The notes beneath the pieces were generated by a model that worked only from the letters and a program-made list of their open reading frames with translations, searched no databases and was not told the origin of the DNA. The position numbers and the translations under genes are program-made. A DNA stretch of 17,320 nt from DATLYF01 sp035575095 (lineage in GTDB: Bacteria; Pseudomonadota; Gammaproteobacteria; Competibacterales; Competibacteraceae). The stretch lies in the NCBI GenBank assembly GCA_035575095.1, contig DATLYF010000177.1:1-17320 (forward strand), written 5' to 3'. Of this stretch, positions 7,120-14,241 are shown in pieces; the first letter of the stretch is position 1, and the number at the start of each line of letters is the position of its first letter.

Positions 7120-8271
7120 ATGAACAAAAAAGATGACAGTCTGACGCATGCGAGCGCTGCTCTCGGCCGCCGCGCCTTCCTCAAGGCCACGGCGGCGCTG
7201 GGGGCCATGGCGGCCGTGGGGCCGTGGGTGGTGCGCGATGCCCGGGCCTCCTCCGGCGAGGTTCGCGTGTTCGGCTGGGCCGGCTATTTCACCGACGACC
7301 TGCTGGCCAAGTTCCAGAAGGACACCGGCATCAAGGCCATCTACACCCCCTACGGCACCAACGACGAGCTGCTCAACCAGCTCAAGGCGGTGCAGGGCGC
7401 GGGCTTCGACATCATCATGCCCACCGCCGACCGTGTGCCCAACTACACCGAACTCGACCTGATCCAGCCCATCGACGAGAACAAGGTCGCGCTGGAGCGC
7501 ATCCTCTCCGGTCCGCTGGCCGGCTCGGCCGGTAAGCCCGGCGTGGGCACCGGGGCGCGCTACATGGTGCCCACCCACTGGGGCACCGAGGCCATCCTGT
7601 TCGACAAGGACAAGGCGTCGATCGCTTACGGTTTCTCCCTGGGCGATCTGTGGAAGCCCGAATACAAGGGCAAGGTGACGGTGCGCGGCCACTCCGCGCT
7701 GGCCGGCATCGGCCGCTGGCTGGATGCTCAGGGCAAGCTGCCGTATCCCTTCCTCGACGGTTTCAAGGACCAGACCAAGATGAAGGCGATCTGGGACGAG
7801 ATCCTCAAGGTCGCCATTGCCAACAAGGCGTCCGTCGGCCAATTCTGGTCTAACGGCAACGAGGCCACCGCCGCCTATATCGTCAACGGCTGTGTCATCG
7901 GTCAGAACTGGGACGAGACCGCCGCCGCTCTGATCAAGGAAGGCCGCAACGTGGGCTACCTCGCGCCCAGCGAAGGGGCCTTCGCCTGGATGGAAGGCTA
8001 TTGCCTGCCGAAGAAGGCCAAGAACGTCGAGCAGGCCTACGCCTGGATCAACTGGTTCCTGCAGCCCGAGAACGGCGCCATGTTCGCCGCTGCCCGTGCC
8101 TCCAACTCGGTGGCCAAGGGCGCCGACCAATATCTGCCGGAGTCGGCCAAAAAGTTCTTCGCCGCAGCCTATCCCCAGGACGCCCTCGACAAGCTGTGGT
8201 GGTGGCCCACTCAGGAGGCCTGGTACGTTGCCCTGCGCAACGAGTATCAGGACCGCTACCTGGCGGCCTGA
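7120..8271 (+). CDS. Polyamine-type ABC importer, periplasmic substrate-binding protein (PotD/PotF-like, Tat-exported)
   Basis: This 383-residue binding protein captures the substrate in the periplasm for the importer encoded downstream. The N-terminus carries a twin-arginine signal, G16-RRAFLK, then a hydrophobic stretch and a cleavage site near ARA at 41-43, so it is probably exported folded by Tat. The mature fold matches the PotD/PotF group: GWAGYF at 52-57 corresponds to the WxDY ligand region, and YGTNDELL, GFDIIMPTA and NWDETAAAL (263-271) are family blocks. At the usual amine-binding WxD position near the C-terminal lobe, the sequence reads W290-M-E292, so Glu replaces Asp. This suggests a cationic amine but perhaps not putrescine or spermidine. 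The ATG at 7120 is preceded by AGAGAGG. A 148-base gap with a hairpin separates it from the ATPase gene. Confidence 0.9.
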   Translation: MNKKDDSLTHASAALGRRAFLKATAALGAMAAVGPWVVRDARASSGEVRVFGWAGYFTDDLLAKFQKDTGIKAIYTPYGTNDELLNQLKAVQGAGFDIIMPTADRVPNYTELDLIQPIDENKVALERILSGPLAGSAGKPGVGTGARYMVPTHWGTEAILFDKDKASIAYGFSLGDLWKPEYKGKVTVRGHSALAGIGRWLDAQGKLPYPFLDGFKDQTKMKAIWDEILKVAIANKASVGQFWSNGNEATAAYIVNGCVIGQNWDETAAALIKEGRNVGYLAPSEGAFAWMEGYCLPKKAKNVEQAYAWINWFLQPENGAMFAAARASNSVAKGADQYLPESAKKFFAAAYPQDALDKLWWWPTQEAWYVALRNEYQDRYLAA

Positions 8272-8280
8272 ACGCCAGCG

Positions 8281-8309
8281 GCTTCCTGCCCCCGCCGGGG
8301 GCAGGAAGC
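8281..8309 (+). other. Strong intercistronic hairpin, likely mRNA stabiliser or attenuator
   Basis: A perfect 13-base-pair stem (GCTTCCTGCCCCC at 8281-8293 with its complement at 8297-8309) closes on a three-base loop, nine bases after the binding-protein stop. No run of T follows, so it is not a standard intrinsic terminator. In ABC operons such structures protect the upstream message and lower downstream expression, giving an excess of binding protein over membrane parts. That role is inferred from position. Confidence 0.75.
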
Positions 8310-8343
8310 GGTGAGGGGGAAGCGCCCCGCCACCCGCGCCCCA

Positions 8344-8367
8344 CCCTCTCCTCGCGGCCGGAGAGGG
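8344..8367. repeat. REP-like GC-rich inverted repeat (CCCTCTCC/GGAGAGGG)
   Basis: CCCTCTCC at 8344-8351 and GGAGAGGG at 8360-8367 form an eight-base-pair stem around an eight-base loop. A closely similar CCCTCTC/GAGAGGG stem occurs at 14188-14213, also between two genes of one operon. The two may be copies of a dispersed extragenic repeat; two occurrences in one window are suggestive only. Confidence 0.45.
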
Positions 8368-8419
8368 CCTGTGCCAACGTGTCGCGCATCCGCCGCCGGC
8401 ACCGCCTATATCTTGCACC

Positions 8420-9496
8420 ATGAGCCAGTCCGTCCAGATCGACCACGTCACCATGCGCTTCGGCGGCTTCACCGCCGTGCGCGACGTCTCCCTGGAGATT
8501 CGCCAGGGCGAGTTCTTCTCCTTTCTCGGCCCTTCCGGCTGCGGCAAGACCACGCTGCTGCGCCTGATCTCCGGCTTCATCGAGCCCACTGAGGGTGCCA
8601 TCCGCATTGGCGGCAGAGACATGCGTGGCATCGGTCCCAACCGCCGGCCGACCGCCATGATCTTTCAGAACCTGGCCCTGTTCCCACTGATGACAGTAGC
8701 CGAGAACATCGCCTTCGGTCTGGAGGTGCGCGGCGTGGACCGCACCGCCCGGGCGCGCAAGGTGGAGCAACTGCTGGAACTCATCGCCCTGCCCGGCCAG
8801 GGCGAGAAGCGGGTGACCGAGCTCTCCGGCGGCCAGCGCCAGCGCGTGGCCATCGCCCGGGCGCTGGCGGTGGAGCCTGCAGTGCTGCTGCTCGACGAGC
8901 CGCTCTCGGCGCTGGACCTGAAGCTGCGCCAGCACATGCGCAGCGAGCTGCGCGCCATCCAGCAGCGCACCGGCGTGACCTTCATCTACATCACCCACGA
9001 CCAGGGCGAGGCGCTCACCATGTCGGACCGGGTGGGCGTGATGAGCCAGGGTATGCTGCAGCAGGTGGCGCCGCCGGAGGAGCTCTATGCCCGCCCGGCG
9101 ACCCCGTTCGTGGCCTCCTTCGTGGGCGAGAACAACCGCTTCGCCGGCACCGTGAGCGCGGTGCAGGATGGCTATGCCAGCGTCGCCACCGCCCTGGGCG
9201 TGCTGCTGCACGGCCGGGCCGGCGACGGCCTGCGCCCGGGGGAGCGCGCTGCACTGTTCGTGCGTCCGGAGCGGCTGCGCCTGGGCGAGGGCGGCGCCAA
9301 CTGCCTGTCGGCCGTGGTCAGTCACCGCAATTTCGAGGGCTCGTTCCTGCACGTGGTAGCCCGCACCGGCAATGGTGTGCCCATCACCGTGCAACTGGCC
9401 AATGTCGGCCAGATGCCGGCCCTGGCCGAGCAGCAGAGCGTGACCCTGGCCTTCGACCCGGAGGATGCCGTGGTGCTGCGGGAGGAGCGCGCATGA
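8420..9496 (+). CDS. Polyamine-type ABC importer ATPase (PotA-like)
   Basis: This 358-residue ATPase powers the importer at the inner-membrane face. Walker A is GPSGCGKTT at 37-45, the Q-loop glutamine is in FQN at 82-84, the ABC signature LSGGQRQR is at 135-142, Walker B LLLDEP is at 156-161 and the switch histidine is H193 in THDQGEA. The region after about 280 resembles the TOBE domain of PotA/MalK-type ATPases. The ATG at 8420 has no clear ribosome site. Together with the upstream hairpin this suggests lower output than the binding protein. The stop overlaps the next start by four bases (ATGA), implying coupled translation with permease 1. Substrate class is inferred from the binding protein and the PotB/PotC-like partners. 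Confidence 0.93.
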   Translation: MSQSVQIDHVTMRFGGFTAVRDVSLEIRQGEFFSFLGPSGCGKTTLLRLISGFIEPTEGAIRIGGRDMRGIGPNRRPTAMIFQNLALFPLMTVAENIAFGLEVRGVDRTARARKVEQLLELIALPGQGEKRVTELSGGQRQRVAIARALAVEPAVLLLDEPLSALDLKLRQHMRSELRAIQQRTGVTFIYITHDQGEALTMSDRVGVMSQGMLQQVAPPEELYARPATPFVASFVGENNRFAGTVSAVQDGYASVATALGVLLHGRAGDGLRPGERAALFVRPERLRLGEGGANCLSAVVSHRNFEGSFLHVVARTGNGVPITVQLANVGQMPALAEQQSVTLAFDPEDAVVLREERA

Positions 9497-10377
9497 GCAG
9501 CCTGCTGCGCCGTTTCGGGCTGCCGCTGACGCTGCTGATCGTCGCCCTGAGTCTGTTCTGGGTGCTGCTCCAGATCGTGCTGCCGCAACTGGTGATGATC
9601 GACTTCTCGTTGCGCCCCAACCTGCCGCCGGCGGCCCAGGGCGGGCCCGAGGACGCCTATACCCTGGTCAATTACCAGACCCTGTGGCGCAACACCATCC
9701 ATTTCCAGATCTTCGTCAAGACCATCGTCGCCTCCGCGGTGGTGACGCTGGTGACCTTCCTGGTTTGCTATCCGGTGGCCTTCTACCTGGCCCAGGTGGC
9801 CCGCGGCGCCCGCGCCCGGCTGCTGCTCCTGATGCTGGTGGTGCCGTTTTGGATCAACGAGATCCTACGCACCTTCGCCTGGTTCATCATTCTCGCCTTC
9901 AACGGGCCGCTGAACGGGCTGCTGCTGGCGCTGGGAATCACCGCCGAGCCGATCCGCTGGCTGGACGGCAACACCGGCGTGATGCTGGGCATGGTCTACG
10001 CCTATCTGCTGTTCATGGTGTTTCCGCTGTACAACGCCATCGACAGCCTCGACCCCAACCAGATCGAGGCGGCGCGCGATCTCGGCGCCGCCTGGTGGCG
10101 CATCCACTGGCGCGTGGTGTTGCCCCACGCCAGGCCGGGCGTGGCTACCGGCTGCGTCATGGTGTTCATGCTCGCCGCCGGCAGCTACGCGGTGCCGGCC
10201 CTGCTCGGCTCGCCGCGCAGCCGCTGGTTCACCGAGATCATCTATAACTGGTTCTTCGAGGGCGGCAACTGGAACCAGGGAGCGGCCTACGCCTTCATCC
10301 TGCTGTTGCTGTGCGTGGGCTTTATCGTGCTGATGCTGAAGCTGTTTCGCGTCAACCTGGGGGACATCGCGAAATGA
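9493..10377 (+). CDS. Polyamine-type ABC importer permease (PotB/PotH-like)
   Basis: This 294-residue inner-membrane subunit has about six hydrophobic helices, beginning at about 11-36 and including 79-101, 108-134 and 162-182. The EAA coupling loop that contacts the ATPase is clear: EAARDLG at 192-198, ending VVLP at 208-211. Length and helix pattern match PotB/PotH permeases, with an enlarged periplasmic segment after helix 1 (about 37-70). It starts inside the ATPase stop (ATGA, 9493-9496) and its own stop overlaps the start of permease 2 in the same way, so the three genes are translationally coupled. Confidence 0.93.
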   Translation: MSSLLRRFGLPLTLLIVALSLFWVLLQIVLPQLVMIDFSLRPNLPPAAQGGPEDAYTLVNYQTLWRNTIHFQIFVKTIVASAVVTLVTFLVCYPVAFYLAQVARGARARLLLLMLVVPFWINEILRTFAWFIILAFNGPLNGLLLALGITAEPIRWLDGNTGVMLGMVYAYLLFMVFPLYNAIDSLDPNQIEAARDLGAAWWRIHWRVVLPHARPGVATGCVMVFMLAAGSYAVPALLGSPRSRWFTEIIYNWFFEGGNWNQGAAYAFILLLLCVGFIVLMLKLFRVNLGDIAK

Positions 10378-11246
10378 ACCGCGACCCATTGGCCCGCACC
10401 CTGCTCAACGTCTACCTGGGGCTGTTCCTGGTCTACCTGTTTCTGCCATTGATCATCATGGCGGCAGCGACCTTCAATGACAGCCGCTTCCCCACCATCA
10501 CCCCTTGGCAGGGCTACACACTCAAATGGTTCGGCCAGCTCTGGGCCGATACCCAAATGTGGACGGCGCTCACGACCTCGCTGCTCATCGGCGTCGGGGT
10601 GGTGGCGCTGGCGGTGCCGGTAGGGCTGGCCGCCGCGCTGCTGCTCACCGCTCTGCAGCGCCGGGCGCGCACCTTCGTCTACGCGGTCATGGTCTCGCCG
10701 TTGCTCACCCCGGGGGTGATCATCGGCATCTCCACCTTGATCTTCTGGCGGGAGACCTTGGGCTTGAGCGGCGGCGTGCTGCTCACCATCCTGGCGCAGT
10801 CGACCTTTATCACTGGTTATGTGATGCTCATGGTCACGGCGCACCTGGAGCGCTTCGACCGTACTCTGGAGGAGGCCGCCCTGGATCTCGGTGCGACCCA
10901 TGTCCAGGTGTTCCGCCGCATCACCCTGCCATATCTGGCGCCGGCTCTGCTGGCAGCGGCGTTCCTGGCCTTCCTGCAGTCTTTCGAAAACTACAACACC
11001 ACCCTGTTCGTGCGCGGCCTAGACACCACTCTGACCATCTACATCGCCTCCAAGGTGCGCACCGGCGTGACCCCGGCGGTGAATGCGCTGGGCCTGATCC
11101 TGATCGGCCTGACCATTCTCGGCGCGATCGTCTACGAGCTGCGCCGGCGGCGGCTGGAGCGCCGCCGGCGCGTCCAAGCGGCCCGCGCCACCGAGGCCGA
11201 TCGCGCCATCCTCGCCACCGAAGCGGCGCTCATCGAGGGACGCTGA
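10374..11246 (+). CDS. Polyamine-type ABC importer permease (PotC/PotI-like)
   Basis: This 290-residue second permease forms the channel with the PotB-like subunit. Helices are visible at about 11-32, 65-92, 101-124, 134-156, 189-205 and 235-258. The EAA loop EEAALDLG at 166-173, ending ITLP at 183-186, is the ATPase docking site. I chose the ATG at 10374, in the ATGA overlap with permease 1. An ATG at 10311 would duplicate 60 bases of that gene. The C-terminus after the last helix is a long basic tail (RRRRLERRRR type) and then Ala-rich, presumably cytoplasmic. This ends the operon; the next gene is 96 bases away with its own ribosome site. Confidence 0.92.
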   Translation: MNRDPLARTLLNVYLGLFLVYLFLPLIIMAAATFNDSRFPTITPWQGYTLKWFGQLWADTQMWTALTTSLLIGVGVVALAVPVGLAAALLLTALQRRARTFVYAVMVSPLLTPGVIIGISTLIFWRETLGLSGGVLLTILAQSTFITGYVMLMVTAHLERFDRTLEEAALDLGATHVQVFRRITLPYLAPALLAAAFLAFLQSFENYNTTLFVRGLDTTLTIYIASKVRTGVTPAVNALGLILIGLTILGAIVYELRRRRLERRRRVQAARATEADRAILATEAALIEGR

Positions 11247-11342
11247 ACGCCGCCGCCTGGCGCAATCCCTTCCTGATCTGCTGAAATATCCCGTCTAGCA
11301 GCATACCGACACGAACGCGTCGCTGTAGTTAAGGGGGGAAAG

Positions 11343-12107
11343 ATGGGACTGCGCTGGTCTAGCCTGTTGTTGTGCCTGGCCGTGGGCGGCTGTGCGAGCA
11401 AGCCGCCCGCGCCGCCCGCGCCGCCACCGGTGGTCAAGGCGCCGCCGGTGAGCTTGCAAGGGCGCTTGCAGGCGGCCGGGCTGAACCTGGGCGATCCGGT
11501 GTTCATGCGTATCTTCAAGGAGGAGGCGCAGCTCGAAGTGTGGATGCAGCAGCAGGACGGCCGCTACAAACTGTTCCGCAGCTATCCCATCTGCAAGTAC
11601 TCCGGCGATCTGGGGCCGAAGCAGCGCGAGGGCGACAAGCAGAGTCCGGAGGGCTTCTATTACGTCACCCTGGATCGCATGAATCCCAACAGCCAGTTCT
11701 ATCTATCCTTCAACCTGGGCTTCCCCAACGCTTACGATCGCGCCCACGGCTATACCGGCAGCGCGCTCATGGTGCACGGTGACTGCGTATCCATTGGCTG
11801 CTACGCCATGACCGACCGCCAGATCCAGGAGATCTACACCCTGGCCGAAGCCGCCCTGAAAAACGGCCAGCCCTACTTCCGGGTGCACGCCTTTCCGTTT
11901 CGCCTGACGCCGCACAATCTGGCCCGACACAAGAACTCGCCGTGGTTCAGCTTCTGGGCCAATCTCAAGGAAGGCTACGACTACTTCGAGCAGCACAAGC
12001 TGCCGCCCGAGGTGTACGTGGAAGGGTTGGCCTATCGCTTCGCGCCGTCGGCGCCGACGGCGCGCGTGGCCGCCCGCAGCGCCAAAGCAGACGGCAGCGC
12101 CAACTGA
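11343..12107 (+). CDS. YkuD-fold murein L,D-transpeptidase-family lipoprotein (YafK/DpaA-like)
   Basis: This 254-residue envelope protein has the YkuD catalytic motif HGDCVSIGC at 145-153, with catalytic C153. The sequence around KYSGDLGPKQREGDKQSPEG (about 85-104) is characteristic of the YafK/DpaA (formerly LdtF) branch, which in E. coli detaches Braun lipoprotein from peptidoglycan. The lipobox VGGC with C17 follows a short hydrophobic signal, then a Pro/Ala-rich linker (about 20-37), so it is anchored to a membrane by lipid. The ribosome site GGGGGGAA at 11333-11340 precedes the ATG at 11343. It ends 13 bases before the converging LysR gene. Whether it acts as a transpeptidase or an amidase in this organism is not decidable from sequence. 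It appears unrelated to the importer upstream. Confidence 0.9.
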   Translation: MGLRWSSLLLCLAVGGCASKPPAPPAPPPVVKAPPVSLQGRLQAAGLNLGDPVFMRIFKEEAQLEVWMQQQDGRYKLFRSYPICKYSGDLGPKQREGDKQSPEGFYYVTLDRMNPNSQFYLSFNLGFPNAYDRAHGYTGSALMVHGDCVSIGCYAMTDRQIQEIYTLAEAALKNGQPYFRVHAFPFRLTPHNLARHKNSPWFSFWANLKEGYDYFEQHKLPPEVYVEGLAYRFAPSAPTARVAARSAKADGSAN

Positions 12108-12120
12108 ACTTCCCCTTGGC

Positions 12121-13020
12121 CTAGGCGCGCTCACTGCGGCACAACTCGACCAGCCAGTCGCGGAACACCCGTACCCGGTATAGCTCGGCCTTGGCTTCGG
12201 GATAGACCAGGTAATAGGCGTGCTCGCTCGGCACCGGATACTCGACGGGGATGACCAGGCGACCGCTGACCAGCTCCTCCTGCACCAGGAAATGCGGCAG
12301 CAGGGCCACGCCCAGGCCGGCGATGGCGGCCTGGATCACCATGTGAAAGTGTTCGAAGCGCGGTCCGCTCAGCCCATCGAGATGGCCGAGCCCCACGGCG
12401 CGCAACCAGTCCTGCCAGGCCTGTGGGCGGGTGGTGTGCTGCAGCAGGGTGAAGCGGGCGATCCCGGCGGGATCGTCGAGCCGGCTGCGTTCGCCTAGCA
12501 GGGCTGGGGAGCAAACCGGTATCACCGTCTCGCCCATCAACCGGTGCATGATGGCCCCGGGCCAGGTCTCGGCGCCGAAGTGGATGGCCACGTCCACGTC
12601 GCTCTCGGCGAAGTCGAAGGGCTTTACCTGGGTCACCAGATTGAGCTGGATATCCGGGTAGCGGGCGGTGAAGCTGCCCAGGCGCGGGATCAGCCAGCGC
12701 GAGCCGAAGGTCGGCAGGATGGCCAGATTGAGCACGCCGCCCGCACCGCTGTAGGCCATGAGCTGCAGGGTGGCGGCCTCGGCGCGATCGAGCAGGGCGC
12801 GGATCTCGGCGGCGTAAGCCTCGCCCGCCGGAGTCAGCAGCAGGCGCTGCTTGAGGCGGCGGAACAGCGGCCGGCGCAGGGTCTCCTCGAGCTTGCGGAT
12901 CTGTCGGCTGACCGCGCTCTGGGTGACGTGGAGCTCTTCGGCGGCGCGGGTAAAGCTCAGATGGCGGGCGGCGGCCTCGAAGAATTGCAGGGCGATGAAC
13001 GAGGGCAGGACGCGACGCAT
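12121..13020 (-). CDS. LysR-family transcriptional regulator (GcvA-like)
   Basis: This 299-residue LysR regulator has its helix-turn-helix at about 7-65, with the typical LSFTRAAEELHVTQSAVSRQ at 21-40. The effector-binding domain covers about 92-290, including ILPTFGSRWLIPRL and GLGVALLP. The FTRAAEEL-HVTQSAVSRQI-LEE pattern and the WLIPRL block are those of the GcvA-like branch, often controlling amino-acid metabolism. It is divergent from the DUF1338 gene across 127 bases holding a TCAT-N11-ATGA dyad, so it most likely regulates that gene and the FAD oxidase and represses its own transcription. The ATG at 13020 has a weak ribosome site. The inducer is unknown; a substrate of the adjacent enzymes is the natural guess. 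Confidence 0.94.
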   Translation of the reverse strand: MRRVLPSFIALQFFEAAARHLSFTRAAEELHVTQSAVSRQIRKLEETLRRPLFRRLKQRLLLTPAGEAYAAEIRALLDRAEAATLQLMAYSGAGGVLNLAILPTFGSRWLIPRLGSFTARYPDIQLNLVTQVKPFDFAESDVDVAIHFGAETWPGAIMHRLMGETVIPVCSPALLGERSRLDDPAGIARFTLLQHTTRPQAWQDWLRAVGLGHLDGLSGPRFEHFHMVIQAAIAGLGVALLPHFLVQEELVSGRLVIPVEYPVPSEHAYYLVYPEAKAELYRVRVFRDWLVELCRSERA

Positions 13021-13029
13021 GAGGCAAGG

Positions 13030-13048
13030 TCATGACTTTTCGGAATGA
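13030..13048. promoter_or_regulatory. Candidate LysR operator (T-N11-A dyad)
   Basis: TCAT at 13030-13033 and ATGA at 13045-13048 are perfect inverted arms separated by exactly 11 bases, the classic LysR T-N11-A arrangement. The site begins ten bases upstream of the LysR start codon and lies about 100 bases upstream of the DUF1338 start, as expected for autorepression with activation of a divergent target. It is a short match, so the assignment rests mainly on position. Confidence 0.5.
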
Positions 13049-13147
13049 TCCCACAACTATACATCGTTTGAGCGCAAGGCCGGCAAAACCCAATAATTCC
13101 CAGCATTTCCGCCGCCCGTGAATGATTGACGAGAGGGTACACCGCCC

Positions 13148-14176
13148 ATGTCCCAGCCCCGCGATTCCCAGCTCTGGCAACTGCTGGCCGCCTGCCTCGG
13201 CGAGACGCGCACCGCCGAGCTATTGCGCATGATCTTTGTGCATGAGGCGCTGCTGACTCCGCCAGCCGACAGGGTGCCGCGGGTGATCCTGGCCCAGGCC
13301 ATGAACATGGTGCTGTTCCACGGCCTGGTGGAGGCGGTGCCGGAGGGCAAGGTCTATGTGAGTGAGCGCCTCGCGGCCGGCGGCCAAGTGCTATTCGATC
13401 ACGGCGCGCTGCGTACCGTGGACGCCCCCGACACCGGCGCCCTGCCGCGCGGCGAGCTGGCCTTCAAGCGCATCCTGGAGCCGCTGGGCTTCGCCATGGC
13501 CGGGCTCTACCCGCTCGCGCGCCTGAAGATGACCGGCCGCGCCTATTGTCACCAGGATATGCCCGAGGAGGTGGCGCAGTTCTTCGTCTCCGAGCTGCAT
13601 GCCGGGCAGTTCTCGCCGGCCTTCCAGGCGGCGGTGGCACGCGTGGTGGGCAGTTCCCGCGATCCCCTCGACGCCCAGGACAAGGCATTGCTCGATAAGC
13701 TCGCTGCCGACAGGGCGCTGCCCTTTGTCGAAGCCGTGGCGCTGCTGCCCAGGCTGGTGGGCTGCTTCGCCGTGCAGCACGCTACGCCGCGCCTGGCCGA
13801 TTACGAGATCCTGCTGGCCGAGTCCGCTGAGATGGCCTGGATCAGTACCGAGGGCAACTGCTTCAACCACGCCACCGACCGCGTCGCCGACGTGTTCCAG
13901 CTGGCCGAGCAGCAGAAGGCCCTGGGCCGGCCGATGAAAGAGCGGGTCGAGGTCTCCGCCGCTGGCAGCGTACGCCAGACCGCCTACAGGGCGACGCTAG
14001 TCGAGCGCTCCTTCCTCGACGCGCAGGGCCGGCTGGTGACCCGCACCGTGCCGGGCTCGTTCTACGAGTTCATCAGCCGCGACCGGCTGGCGGACGGCCG
14101 GCTGGACCTGCGCTTCGACAGCGGCAACGCCCAGGGCATCTTCAAGATGACCGCAGCGAATGCTGTCGAATGTTGA
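13148..14176 (+). CDS. DUF1338 enzyme, 2-oxoadipate dioxygenase/decarboxylase (HglS) family, short form
   Basis: This 342-residue protein belongs to the DUF1338 family, whose characterised member HglS converts 2-oxoadipate to 2-hydroxyglutarate using Fe(II) and oxygen in lysine/pipecolate breakdown. The family blocks are clear: FDHGALRT at 83-90, GRAYCHQDMPEEVAQFFVSEL at about 130-150, EGNCFNHATDRV at 235-246 and VPGSFYEFISR at 301-311. The pattern H85, R89, H241, E307 matches the spacing of HglS metal ligands and substrate Arg as I recall them (H70, R74, H226, E294). It is about 120 residues shorter than HglS, so the substrate may differ. GAGAGG at 13131-13136 precedes the ATG. It sits divergent from a LysR gene and 65 bases before an FAD oxidase, suggesting an amine or amino-acid degradation operon. 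Confidence 0.87.
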   Translation: MSQPRDSQLWQLLAACLGETRTAELLRMIFVHEALLTPPADRVPRVILAQAMNMVLFHGLVEAVPEGKVYVSERLAAGGQVLFDHGALRTVDAPDTGALPRGELAFKRILEPLGFAMAGLYPLARLKMTGRAYCHQDMPEEVAQFFVSELHAGQFSPAFQAAVARVVGSSRDPLDAQDKALLDKLAADRALPFVEAVALLPRLVGCFAVQHATPRLADYEILLAESAEMAWISTEGNCFNHATDRVADVFQLAEQQKALGRPMKERVEVSAAGSVRQTAYRATLVERSFLDAQGRLVTRTVPGSFYEFISRDRLADGRLDLRFDSGNAQGIFKMTAANAVEC

Positions 14177-14187
14177 TAAAGTGACGC

Positions 14188-14213
14188 CCCTCTCTATCCG
14201 TTTAGGGAGAGGG
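14188..14213. repeat. REP-like inverted repeat (CCCTCTC/GAGAGGG) between DUF1338 and FAD genes
   Basis: CCCTCTC at 14188-14194 and GAGAGGG at 14207-14213 form a seven-base-pair stem with a 12-base loop, 12 bases after the DUF1338 stop. Its stem matches that of the repeat at 8344-8367. No T-run follows, so it is not an obvious terminator; it may tune the downstream oxidase message. Confidence 0.45.
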
Positions 14214-14241
14214 AAGACGAAATGCGTCGGCGGAGAGAGCC

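Noticed and set aside
6920..7123. 67-codon open frame in the hydrolase/importer intergenic region
   Set aside because: No ribosome site, atypical Arg/Pro-rich composition, and it runs into the binding-protein start.
7063..8658. 531-codon open frame on the minus strand across the binding-protein and ATPase genes
   Set aside because: It is the mirror frame of two clear ABC genes in GC-rich DNA, with no recognisable motif and low-complexity Gly/Val/Leu/Arg composition.
8048..9394. 448-codon open frame on the minus strand over the ATPase gene
   Set aside because: The Walker A, signature and Walker B motifs show the real gene is on the plus strand; the antisense product is low-complexity.
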